64,000 nt of DNA, taken from positions 227,300,777-227,364,776 of the forward strand of contig CM071568.1 in the NCBI GenBank assembly GCA_036426205.1, in the 5' to 3' direction. Positions 44,001-55,571 of the stretch are shown piece by piece. The notes below the pieces were generated by a model. The model searched no databases. It was not told the DNA's origin and saw only the letters and a program-made list of their open reading frames with translations. Numbering within the stretch: the first letter of the stretch is position 1; every line of letters starts with the position of its first letter. The translations under genes were made by a program, and so were the position numbers. This stretch comes from Ascaphus truei. Taxonomy: Eukaryota; Chordata; Amphibia; Anura; Ascaphidae.

Positions 44001-44769
44001 TGGGATCTGTTTAGAAATGGGTGTTTAAAGATGCATACAAAATAAAAATATTTTTTTCATCCCAAAAACAACTTTCAGAAGAAAAAGGATGAGTTTTTGT
44101 TCCTTTAAACAATGGAGAAGCGAAAAACTCCTTCTGTTTCAAAAAATAAAATAATAAGTTGTACTTTGTCCTTTTTAGTTTTTGTTTTGTTGTTGGAGAA
44201 TTTCCTCCCTTCAGGGACCCTAGGTTGGGTTCTTGGGTTCACATTTCATAGTCCGGGCTGCACGGTAATATTCCTTTCTTGGTTACGGCACAAAGCAACT
44301 AGTGATTAATAATGTTATTTACCTATGACAGAATGGTATAATATCTTTGTCGGTATAGTTTATTAGCTAATAGCCAGCACGAGTTAATTTGTAAACACAA
44401 CTCGAAGTTGAAAAAAAAAAGAAATAGCAATTAATAATGGGAAAACAGTGGGACATTTAAACATTTTGATATATTTAACCGTTAAAACTATTCTACGTAA
44501 TCTTACTAAATGGCGTGCAGCCCGCATCTTCAAGCCGCCAAGTGAGGTATGGGGGGGGGAGGGAGGGAATGTCGATGACCGCCCGCTATCTTCATGCCCC
44601 CAAAAGCCGCAGCATGTGGGGGGGGGGGGGGTGTGATGGCGGCCTGAAACGCTTCATCATGACGCTGCGGGGGGGTAAGATGGCAGGGGGGAAATGCAGG
44701 CCTGCCCGCCCGCTCTCTTAGAGCCTCAGCTGAGGATGGTGGTGCGGGGGGTGGGGTAGTGGAGATGTC
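41051..44769. other. Non-coding middle of duplicated segment, copy 1
   Basis: It contains GT-rich microsatellite (41580-41780), an L2-type tail near 41980-42050 (GCAAAAATTCTCATGTAAAG), a TTAA-MITE relative ending at about 42565 (TTGACTGACTGTAGTGTTTAA), and poly-C at 43919-43939. No exon was recognised. The counterpart is about 54991-58560. Confidence 0.5.
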
Positions 44770-45725
44770 ACTAATAACCCACCCGTCCTAAATATCCCAC
44801 CCACCCAGTCACTAAATAACCCCACCCACCCAAAGTCACTAAATAAACCCCCACCCATCTAAAACACACCCAGTAAAATACAACCACCACCCAGTCAACT
44901 AAATAACCCACCACCAGTACACTAAAATACCCACCCAACCAGTCACTAATAAAACCAAGTCCATAATCACTAAATAACCCACCCACCACTAAATAACCAA
45001 ACCCACCCACATAAAATAACCACCACCACACCCTTGCCTTTCCCCCCCCTGTTGCGGGGGTTGTCCCCCCCGATTTGCCCTGTCCCACCCTTTTGCCCCT
45101 GTCCCCCACTCTTGCCCCTGTCCCCCCCTTGCCCCTCTCCCCCTGCCCCCCACTCCTTGACCGCACTCCTCCCCCCCTTGCCTGCCTCCCCCTCCCTTCT
45201 GTCCCTGCCCCACCCCTTTTTGCCCCGGACGTCCCCCCCTTGCCCTGACGTCCCCCCCACTTTCCCCTGACTCCCCCCCCTTTGCCCCTGCCTTCCCCCC
45301 CTCCCTTCCCCCCTCCCTTTGCCCCTGCCTTAACCCCCTTGCCCCTGCTCCCTCAACTTGTTCCCCCCCCTTCCCCTGCCGTTCCTCCCCCTTGCCACCT
45401 GCCTACCCCCCCTTTTGCCCTGCCTCCCCCCCTTGCCCTGCCTCCCTTGCCCCGCCTTGCCCCCTTCCCCTGCCTTCCTCCCACCTTGCCCCTGCCTCCC
45501 CCTTGCCCCTAGGCCTTTCCTCCCCCACTCTGCCTGCCTTCCCCCCCCTACTCCCCCATGCCTTTCCCCCCCCCCGTGCCCACTGCTTTCTCCGCCATTG
45601 CCCCTGCTTCTCCACGCCTTGCCCACTGCCTTCACTCCCCCCTTGACCCTTACTTCCTCCCCCCTCTGCCCGCTTTCACGCCCCCGCCCCTGCCTTTACC
45701 ACCACACCTCACGCCCCTTCCCACA
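44770..45725. repeat. C-rich degenerate minisatellite
   Basis: The left part (44770-45030) is built of units like CCCACCCAGTCACTAAATAA. The right part is built of CCCCCTTGCCCCTGCC-type units. Copy 2 holds only about 170 bases of this (58560-58735), so the array differs in length between the copies by roughly 0.8 kb. Open frames in it are compositional artefacts. Confidence 0.85.
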
Positions 45726-45749
45726 GTAGTGGCCGCCAATCGCCATCAC

Positions 45750-45947
45750 CAGCCACTGACCAGCCATAGCCGAACTCACATACTTACAATAAACCATTTT
45801 TAACAACATGATTAACATTTCTCCATGTTTCTTTTCAACATAGTTATAAAACCATCTTCCACCAAAATACTCAACCTATTCTTACCCTTTAGGAAATACT
45901 TACCTTTACGGATTTACATCCCGGGCAACGCCGGGTAATATCAGCTA
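45750..45947 (+). mobile_element. Helitron-like 3' terminus, copy 1
   Basis: A perfect GC-rich hairpin, CCCGGGCAACGCCGGG (45920-45935), lies about 11 bases before the end CAGCTA (45942-45947). A hairpin just before CTAG-like bases is the Helitron 3' signature, and the minus-strand element at 35132 has the same arrangement. The last base is T or lost rather than G. The 5' end is not located. Confidence 0.6.
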
Positions 45948-48900
45948 TACAGTTATATCTGTGTTTCTCAACACTTTTGGTTGCTCGTGGCACACTGTAA
46001 AATAATTGTTAATGTAAAATTTGTATAGGTTTTGTATGGATTTTTGGCTATAGCCAGGACTGTGGACCACCATGCCCACACTGCTCTCCTCATCGCCCCG
46101 GAATCAAACATTGGGGCTCTTTGGTTAGAAAATTTAAATTGAGAATAAAGCGTTAGGTTTAAAAATACATACACACTTTTCATGTTTTTTTTTATATTGC
46201 ACCGATATTGACCCAAATAATAGTAAGTCACGATCAATTTTTGTTGAATTTAAGACATATACGTGATGAGAAGACTCATTTATATCTTCAACACAGTTGT
46301 TCTTCCTCACCCCTTTTTTTGTTTTGCATTTAATGCTGCTACTGTAAGTGTTCAAATCACAACACGCACACTTTCAAGAGATGTAAAAACTGCAGCAAAA
46401 CTGTTTTTTTTTTTTTTTTTTAAAGTTCATAAAACTCAACGAGTAACACTTCTTCTCCCCTGATACATCATGGTACTTTCTGTGTGGAAAATGAAATATT
46501 GCTCCTGCGAATCCAAAAGCTTTACAAGCGGTTTACACGAGACGGGTGCTTTAGGGTCCTTCATTTATCAAATCAACCTGTAGGACAACTTGGTCTTTAG
46601 ACTTCAACTGTGATCCCTCATGTCTTCTCCACCAAGCGCTTCCCTAATGCAGAAAGCAAAGGTTTAGATATATATTGGATTTTGTTTTAAAAGTGGAGCC
46701 GACGCCCTTGACAGATACAAAACATTATGGACCCCTCGGTGCAACATAACCGCAACCAACACAACTTCCTGAAAGTTCCACATTGTCTAAGTAGGTTGTC
46801 AATGTTATTGATATAACTTGAAACCATTTTGGTTTTTTTAATTCTCTTGCCAGCATAAACCATTGATTATAATTAATTTCCGTGGATGAAGCGCAAACAC
46901 TACGCTAAATTATCTTATCTAAGTGAACTGTAGGCACCTTTTTTTTAGAAGGTTGGTTGTGGCTAAACAACTGCTTAATCATTTGCAACATTAGACCAAT
47001 GTGCCGTTAATTCTATGTATAAAGGCCATTACCAGACTAGCCCTCAACTCCACTGTGGGAACCATGACCCTATTAAACATAGCAACCCCCAAGGGTGGTG
47101 GTGTGTTGTATTTATAATTTCTATTGTTAGCATGTTTAGTAATACTTGTTTCCAGCAGGTGGTATACATTTGTCATAGTTTTTTTTGATTTTTTTTTTTA
47201 GTGGCCCAACAAAGTTGTTGGATAAGAAATTGTATTCATACCAGAGCTTGTTGAACCTCATAGGTAAGTGTATAAAAAACCCGAAAAGATACCCGCCTTC
47301 ATTCTTTCAGTCAACCCCTCCATTCTTTCATTTACTAATTGCATTAAACAGCCTTCAATCCATAACCGCCTAACCATTTCCCACCCCACCCCCATAGTAT
47401 CTTGAACACCGTCCCTTCCCGTAAAATAATAACCGGCTAATCAGTGTGCTCAAAACATTCTTTTCTTCTTTTCTCCATCATGATGACATTAAATGCATCT
47501 GTTGCTGGCAGACAACCTCCGTATCTGCATGTACAGAACTTTGCTATACCTGGCCTGGGTTAGCGATCAATGCAGACTCTCAATTACCTAGTTTACCTCA
47601 TGTTGCTTGTCCAACCACCCCCACATGGATTGCTTATTTACTAGTGTTATTAGCTAAATACTAATTATTTATTGACCGGTTTATCAGACCGTTTTGTTAC
47701 ACGGGGGGAAAAAAACGGGGGGAGTATTTGTAGTATATATATGGTTTCAGTTAATCATACTCGAGGTCTCCCATGGGAACCATGTATCACAGAATTCAGT
47801 AGAGTTCATTCAGTATCAGCTATGGCTTTCCATCACATTATGTTTGTTTTGTTTTTGAATATCGTTATTTTTTAAGAAAGAGGGTGAATTTGTTTTCCAA
47901 TTATTGCTATGGTAGTAGATCGGGGCCGAGGGAGGATGTTTATTAAGAGGCCCGAGAGCTTTCTGGACAATTCCCACATTACGAGATTGATACCGGTCAG
48001 TTATTTTTTAATAACAAATATTCTGAAATCACATCTGAGTCTATCTTTTGGGCAGGACCGCGGCCGCGTTATGTGAGGACGTTAGTTCCTACGTTCTCTG
48101 GAATGCTTGGAAACTGTTTGAGGCCTCACAAGAAACCAAATATCACCCGAAGAACTTATAACCATTTTCCTTAATATTTGTGCAAAGTGAGGAGTTTGCA
48201 AGTAGTTGGACGAAATATCTCACAATCCTCAATGGTATGTCGAGCCCATTCCATTTCCCACTTTCATATAAGCGAGTTTAAACATCGGGGTAGTACTCTT
48301 GGAGTAGCTCATACAAGGATGAACTGTAATTCTACCCCTCATATAGGAGGAGTTTCAGGCAATGTGGTTAAATTGTGCTCCTCGTGAAAGGTTGTGTTGT
48401 AAAAGGTCTTAACGGAGCAATTATCTAAATTCTGAAAGTTTAGAGCAAAGATTGACAAGCATCGGCTTCAAGTCTATTATCCTAGTAACTTCTGCTTATA
48501 CACTTTTTATATTTTGAGCTCTATGGCTATAGTTTTATAATATTTTTTCTCTCCCTATTTGGAGCAAGCTTACTAATACCCATACTCTCTTGGTATTGAT
48601 TCTTTATTTTTGGGACTAAGGGATTGGTCTTGGTCGGGTCTGCCATATTTCAGATTGAGCCACATTGCTGAAGCTGCGGATATTGGGAGTTGCGCACCCT
48701 GACTTAGAATCTGCTGCTTTTATTGTGAGGATACTTGCAGTTTGTGGAGGCGTATATAAGTTTTGATCATTTCTGCATGCTTCAATCTTTGGTAGATCTA
48801 TTCTCTTCAAGGTTCTTGAGTTACACTTTGTCCTATAAACGAGGAAATGTATGCCACATATCGTATTCATTTCAATGGTTACTAGGTCATTAACTTATTT

Positions 48901-50017
48901 TAATCGATGTGTAGTTATCTAGTTGTTTTAGCTTTTTCCTTAAGTTTGATGACCAAAAATCTACCAGCTTTGTTTCCAGTGTAAACTAGACATGATTTGA
49001 CCAATCCTTTGGTTTGAAGTGCTTTGCTTAGGTTTGTGATAATTTCCTTTCTTTACAGTCTGTTTTGCTCGGCGTTCTTTTTATCATTTATTTGTAAAAA
49101 ACGCTGTTTAAATCCTCTCCTGTGGAAAATGGAATGATGACTTATGTAAAATTAATTCCATCAGTTAGGCCGTTGCCCACAGTGTTTATGGGGGGTCCCT
49201 GGTTTGCTCGCCGAATCGCTGCTGATATTACTTCGCCTGATGGTCCTGATGTGACATTGTTTGGAGGAGAAATGATGCATTGAAGCTATTAGTTCTGTGT
49301 TAAAAATGGCCTTCGTTTGCAATTGCAACATGATTTTGAACTCGGCCAAAAAACTGCAGATTAAAAGTGAAGCCCCAATTTCTCAATATATCAGAACATT
49401 CAGGCTTTGATAATGGTTTTTAACCAATGGACGTCTCTAGGTCATTATTTTAACAAATGTAGCCTAAAGTGCAACACAAAATCTCGCCAATGTACAATAC
49501 ATTATGGATTTTTCTTTGAGACATTGCTATGCCCTTAAGCAATAAAAGGATTGGAAAGTAAATCCATGGTTGCGGGATAGTCGCATGACTCGAATAATCG
49601 AAACTCGTAGGTTATGCAAATTGAAGCACAGATAAGTTGGCGGTTTTTGGCTGCTCTGACTATCCTTTCCTGTCCATTGGACACTGCGGACTCACAGCCT
49701 CCGTCGCAGGTAGGTAGGACTAGCAACAATAATCAGATAAGGAAAGCATGCCAAAGAATAAGCATAAGACTTGGGTACAAAAACCTAACTACAAACCCAT
49801 AATAACTCAGGCGTTTAATAACCAATAATGTGTTATGACTACAATTGAATGGTGTAAATGAGCTGAAGTCCAAACAGACGTGAATATGTGGTGAAGCTGC
49901 CGTGGGAATCCCTCTGCTCAATTATCAACAAACTTTGTATTGAACTAAAAATACAACAATGCGATTCCCGTCGCTTATAACTGCACTTTAACCCTTGTCG
50001 ATAGAATTGTCCATATG
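45948..50017. other. Unassigned sequence between the two large copies
   Basis: Four kilobases without a recognisable exon or repeat end. It starts with TGTTTCTCAACACTTTTGG, which resembles a hAT terminus without a partner, and has poly-T at 46405-46422. Frames are short on both strands. If this is also unpolished sequence, real features could be hidden by indels. Confidence 0.35.
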
Positions 50018-50136
50018 GGGGGGGGGGGGGGGGGGAGGGGCATCCAGGGATGGTGGTGTCCTCTCCCCTTCACCTTTCATGTCAACCTTCTATTCTGAGT
50101 TCTGCTCTTTAGGTTGTGGGGTAGGAATAGTTCCTG

Positions 50137-51366
50137 TTACATAGTTACATAGTTACATAGTAGATGAGGTTGAAAAAAGACGTATGTCCATCAAGTTCAA
50201 CCTATGCTAAATTTAGACAACAGATACTTTATTCTATATACTTACTTATTAATCCCATTCCCCATTAAGGGGAAAAATTAATTCCTTCCTGACTCCAAGA
50301 ATTGGCAATCGGATTAATCCCTGGATCAACATCCTTCCCATGTATACTTATTTGGTATATCCCTGTATACCTTTCCCATCTAAAAAGATGTCCAACCTTT
50401 TTTTGAACAAATCTATTGTATCTGCCATCACAGTCTCCATGGGTAATGAATTCCACATTTTAACTGCCCTTACTGTAAAGAACCCTTTCCTTTGTTGCTG
50501 GTGAAATTTCCTTTCCTCCAACCTTAAGGGATGGCCCGAGTCCTTTGTACTGCCCATGGGATGAATAGTTCTTTTGAAAGCTCCTTGTATTGTCCCTGAA
50601 TATATTTGTATATAGTTATCATATCCCCTCTTAGACGCCTCTTTTCTAATGTAAATAAATGTAATTTAGCTAGCCTCTCCTCATAAGTTAGAATGTCCAC
50701 CCCCTTTATTAATTTGGTGGCTCTTCTCTGCACTCTCTCTAGTTCCATAATGTCTTTTCTTAGGATTGGTGCCCCAAATTGTACTCCATATTCAAGGTGT
50801 GGTCTTACTAATGCTTTGTAAAGGGGAATAATTATGTTTACTTCCCTTCCATCCATTGCCCGTTTGATGCAAGATAAGATCTTATTTCCTTTGCAGCTAC
50901 TGCATGACATTGGGCACTATTGCTAAGCCTGCTGTCTACAAGCACTCCTAAATCCTTCTCCATCAAGGATTCCCCCAATATATCTCCGTTTAATTTGTAA
51001 GTCGCCTTTTTGTTCTTGCATCCCAAATGCATAACCTTACATTTATCTGTATTAAACCTCATTTGCCATTTACCTGCCCACGTTTCCAGTCTCTCCAAGT
51101 CCTTCTGAAGAGAAATTACATCCTGCTCTGATTCTATTACCTTACACAATTTAGTATCATCAGCAAAGATGGAGACTTTGCTCTTGATCCCAACCTCAAG
51201 GTCATTAATAAACAAGTTAAAAAGCAGGGGTCCCAGTACCGATCCTTGAGGTACTCCACTCACGACTTTAGCCCAACCTGAAAAAGTTCCATTTATGACA
51301 ACCCTCTGTTGTCTGTCCTTTAACCATTTTTCAATCCAGGTGCATATATTATTACTGAGTCCAATT
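50137..51366 (-). pseudogene. CR1-type LINE ORF2 C-terminus, copy 2
   Basis: This is the same element as 36141-37410 but without the gap. Here the minus-strand frame also shows MSGVPQGSVLGPLLFNLFIN before the FADD box and, further upstream, NNICTWIEKWLKDRQQRVVI. Three CTATGTAA octamers mark the 3' end at 50137. Truncation at about 51366 abuts the Tx1/L1-like element, so the CR1 inserted into or beside that element's 3' part. Confidence 0.9.
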
Positions 51367-51949
51367 TTCTTTATTTTTTACACCAACCTCTTGTGTGAAA
51401 CCGTAACCGTTCTTTATTCTCATCGGGTCCTCCTTAATTACCTCTGGGTCGGGCCTACCAGGTCGTGGGTTTAGATTCTGGGCTGTCCGTGATTAAGCCA
51501 AGGGTCCCATATTTTGTAGTGTGTTTTCGTTGTGTGCCTCAGAAATGCTGTCAATCTGTCCATTGTCATGATGTCATTTATCCTTTTTACTATTGTATTC
51601 ATGGAAAGGGCTACTGTGTTTTTCCAAGCTGCCGCAATTGTGCATCTGGTTGCTGTGAGTATATGAGAGCAGAGTTTACCTTGGTGTGGCATCGGTGTTT
51701 AGATTGGCTTGGCTAAAAGAAAGTTTACTGGTTCTATGACGATCGTGGTCTCTATGACTATCGTGGTCTCTATTTCGTCCAACCAGTCTCTAACCTTGGA
51801 CCATGACCGTACTATTTTGGGACACGTCCACCAAATATGGAGCATATCTCCTACTTGTCCACTTCCCCTCCAACACTGATCTGGGTATCCGGGGTAGATC
51901 TTGCTTAATTTTTGGGGAGTCGGGTACCATCTACTGTAAATAGTACCCC

Positions 51950-52620
51950 TTTGAAGTGAAACTTCTTTGATGGCAACTCCAGTATATTCATAAGAAAAAA
52001 TCCTTGCGTTTTATAATGAAAAACCGTAACCCAAATGACGTCATACTACTAATGGGCGCGCGGCCGTCACGCTCATGCAAAAAAACCCAAAAAACATTTC
52101 AAGCCACACGGAGGTTACACTATACGCATGCGCAGAAGAGGTTGTGGGCCGCGGTGCACATGCACAGAACCCATTAGTCACCCCCCCACATTCGCACATG
52201 CACAGTACCGGCCTCGCCACACATGCGCAGTGGCGGACAGCCTGCCTCGGCGCGCCGCTCATGCGCAGGATCAACAGCTTTGGAGACAGATGCACCATAA
52301 TCAGGCACAGAAGCACCAGAGGCACACACACAGAGAGACGCATACAGACACAGGCACACACACAGAGACACATACACACCAGAGGCATAAAGGTGCGCAC
52401 GCACACAGAGGAAGTTAGTAGAACTATAGAAGTGCAAATAGCTAAAACAGGTGTGTGCCCCGCACGCGCGTTCTAAGTCAAACTTTGCGTTTTGTCACTG
52501 ACATGGTGATATTTGTAATTAAAATTCAAAACACAATCACAAATACAATCTGTGACAAAACAATGACCAAAGACGACGTTTCACTTAAAATGCTTGTGCT
52601 CAGCACACAACTTGTTTTTA
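51950..52620. mobile_element. MITE-like insertion in Tx1/L1-like LINE, copy 2
   Basis: About 0.67 kb interrupts ORF2 between TKENAYK and SRWYPTP. AAGTGAAAC near the left and GTTTCACTT near the right are inverted. The interior has a CpG-rich half, CACACAGAGA microsatellite and an imperfect inverted repeat with TTTTGTCACTGACAT against CTGTGACAAAACAATG. The exact ends are uncertain. Confidence 0.5.
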
Positions 52621-53196
52621 TGCATTTTCCTTTGTTTTGATACATATTTATGTCTTTACTATTTCCCGTATGTCCTCTCGATACTCTTTTGGGATTTCTG
52701 TTTGCATGTCTTGTTCCCATCCCTCCATATAATTAAGATTCTGTATTTTTCTGTCACTAGTTTGTTTTTTAGAGAGGAGACGAGTCCCTTTTGGTATCTC
52801 CTCCTACTTCTACACATTTCCAATCTGGTTCCTTCTTTGAGTTACAGCTCTTGTTTGATCTTTTTTATAAAGTATCTTACTTGCATTTATCTAAACAGGT
52901 CTTGGCGGGGAGGGATATGGAGTATTTTTTGACTCCTCCCCTAATGCCATTATTTTTCCCGTTATTCGTACATCCCGACCTCCTTATGCGCTTTTTCCCC
53001 CCCATTGCCTAAAGTTGATTTTCCCCATTCCACATTGAAAGTTAGGATTTCCCAACAGTGGGATCAATTTAGAGGGAGACTATGTTGGTGCATACTGTAT
53101 TTGGATTGAGCCGCTCTCTATATCTTTAAAGAGTCATCTATTGTATTACATTGTATTATATAGGTAGGTTATAAGTTGGTCCTTGGTGAGCCATAG

Positions 53197-53584
53197 GCCG
53201 AGTCCATAGAAGGACCAGCAGCGCTGAGCCGTGCGGACGCTCCGCGCTGAGCCCCTGCATCCTCCATGAGGATGTCTTTAGAGGAGGCTCACGCGAGCGT
53301 CCGCAGGCGTGCTGAGGCGCTGGATTTTTCAGCCGACAGCCAAACTGTTTTTCAGAGCGCTGTCGGCTGAAAACATCCAATCAGCGCGGAGCAGCATCAA
53401 CGTGTTGACGTCGGTGCGTCGCGGGCGATTGGCCCAGCGACGTGTCTGCCCCGCCTCCCTCAGTCTCCCCCCGCCTCCCGATCGCGCCCGCTGGCTCGCC
53501 TGCATGGGCATGAAACCGCGCAGATTTCAGCAGGCGAGCCTCAGCGTCAGCACGCCTCGGCCCTGCTACCCCCTCTATGGCCCC
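53197..53584. mobile_element. CpG-rich MITE with 8-bp duplication, copy 2
   Basis: AGCCATAG is present exactly on both sides (53189-53196, 53585-53592). The ends GCCGAGTCCATAGA and TCTATGGCCCC are weakly inverted. The interior is CpG-rich with GCTGTCGGCTG-type palindromes. It disrupts the LINE reading frame, so it is younger than the LINE. Confidence 0.7.
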
Positions 53585-54990
53585 AGCCATAGTCTCACTT
53601 GCAGCGATATGTTCCCGGAAACGGATCTTTCAATCTCTACCTATCTGCATAGGTCTGTGTTTGAGCGCCACAGTACTATTTGTTTCAGGTGGGAGGCTAG
53701 ATAGTTCTTTGTGTTTGGTACTGCTAAGCCCCTCATTCTTTTGAGGACATAAGTCTTGCCCTTGCTATTCTTGGCCTCTTGTTCTGCCATATAAATTCAA
53801 AGCATTTATTTTGTACAGTAGGTCCCTCAAGTTCTTATAGGGGATCGGGATAGAGAGGGTCTGAAAACAATAGAGTAGGCGAGGGAGTATTCATTTTCAA
53901 TTAATCTTTTCAGCCCAGTCATGATATCTGATAGATTTGTCCACATGAGACAACTTTCTTGATTTGTGCGACTAGATCTGGGAGGTTATGTTTTATATAG
54001 CGTTTTGGAGGAGCAAGTCAGATACATGCCTAAATATTTAATTCGAGACTCCTTCCACCTATATTTAAAATGTAGTTGTATGAGCTTTAGTTCACTGCTG
54101 GGAAGCATCAGGTTCACAGCCTCTGATTTTGTCTGAATTTATCTTGTAGCCTGATAGTAAACCGAATTCTGTCAACGTCGAGCGTAAGTTATGCAATGTT
54201 GTCAGGGGCTTGGTAACTGTTAGCATTATGTCACCAGCAAATAACGAGATTGTGTATTCTTTTTCCTCTATCTTTACCCCTATGGTATCTGGGTTCCTCC
54301 TGATTTTGCATGCCAGGGGTTCGATTGTTAACACAAACAGAGCAGGGACAGAGGGCACTCCTGCCTCGTACCCTTTTTAATCTGGACTACGTCAGAGCTT
54401 GCTCCCAGTAATTTAAGAGAGGCTGAAGGTACAGGACCATAATTCCCTCCAAAATTTGGCCCCCGAATCTGAACACCTCCCAGTGTCACCCTCAGAAAAG
54501 CCCAATCTATACTGTCAAAGGCTTTCTTCGTGTCTAGGCTTTAGAGGATTGCGTTGTCCTTTGTTTTTGTTTTTTTTGTACCTCTCTACTGTATGATATT
54601 AACGATTTTCCTTGTGTTTTCCGAAGGTTGCCTATTGGTTAAAAACCCTACCTGGTCTTGGTGTATTCGCCTCAGTAACACTATATTAATTCTGTTTGCT
54701 AAGACCTTACTGTATATTTTGAGGTCACAATTTAGCAGGGAAATTGGTCTGTAGCGCTCACATCTGAGAGGGTCTTTCCCTTCCTTATGTATTATGCACT
54801 CACTAATTTTAATAGAAATTATGCTCTAACCAAAAGCTACAGAGTAAGTCTAGAAATCCCTAAACTGTAGGGCATGCTAGATTTCCCTTCCTATGTATGG
54901 CACAGTGTGCATGTAATTTCATCAAGCTGTGTTCAAATTCTTTCTCAGTAACAGCAATAGCCTTGAGTTGTCCTGAGGGGGAGATGGCTG

Positions 54991-55530
54991 GATGGTAATG
55001 AGACAGAGTAGTCTTATTGTCATTTTACATTTCAACGTTTTATAAAAAAGTTGCTGTCCTTGATAACATACATTGTGTGAAATCTTTTATTGTTATACCC
55101 TCTCCTTAATGATGTGTTTTCTGACAAATCGCCCTGTTTTTAGAGGGAGGTCATGTGCAACTTATTTTTGTAGTTCTTTGAGGCGGTCCGCCAACACGGA
55201 GACTAAGGCCTCGGACACGCTTACCGCTGGCGTGCTGAGGTGCGCTGAGGCTCAGGGAAAGCGGGTGCTTTCCCTGGCCTTGCGGTTGCTTTCCGATCTC
55301 TGTGGCTGTCAGCCTGCGCAAGATGGAGGGGGCTTGTGCCGCCAGTGGGGAGGGGGGAGTGGAAGATGTGTCTCCCTTCTGCTCCGATCCCTGTGCCTGC
55401 CTCCCTGCCCGCGCGGGAGATGCAGGGGGGTTGCGCTGCCCCCGTGGGGGAAGGGGGAAGGGGTTGTGTCCCGGAGCAGTGGTGGCAGCAAGGTGGTGAG
55501 TATGTGTGATTATATGTGTGTGTGTGTGTG

Positions 55531-55571
<41 letters not shown>

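Larger units (their letters stand above)
36018..45947. repeat. Large duplicated segment, copy 1
   Basis: From the G tract to the Helitron-like end at 45947 this segment matches 50018-58958 in the same order and orientation. Up to the N run at 37189 I see no difference. After it the copies differ by very frequent one- to three-base indels, mostly at homopolymers, and by an expansion of the C-rich tract at 44.8-45.7 kb. The pattern suggests unpolished sequence. Confidence 0.9.
51367..54990 (-). pseudogene. Tx1/L1-like LINE ORF2, copy 2
   Basis: Minus-strand fragments in the correct order are a reverse-transcriptase stretch with LFVLTIEPLACKIRRNP and EKEYTISLFAGDIMLTVTK (54358-54110; FAGD where FADD is expected), SGYKINSDK, GGLAVPNIKNYYLASHLKQI (about 53.75 kb), then EGWEQDMQTEIPKEYREDIR, SRWYPTPQKLSKIYPGYP, CWRGSGQVGDMLHIWWTC, HILTATRCTIAAAWKN and HYKIWDPWL (51.5-52.0 kb). 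The order and motifs match the plus-strand Tx1/L1-like copy at 14659-15372. The frame is broken by many indels and two insertions. The endonuclease domain was not found. Confidence 0.85.

Noticed and set aside
44771..45803. Long proline- or glycine-rich frames on both strands
   Set aside because: They lie entirely in the degenerate C-rich minisatellite.
46000..49921. Hint of a retroviral or foamy-virus-like remnant on the minus strand
   Set aside because: No protease, reverse transcriptase, integrase or envelope motif, no primer-binding site and no paired LTRs could be identified.
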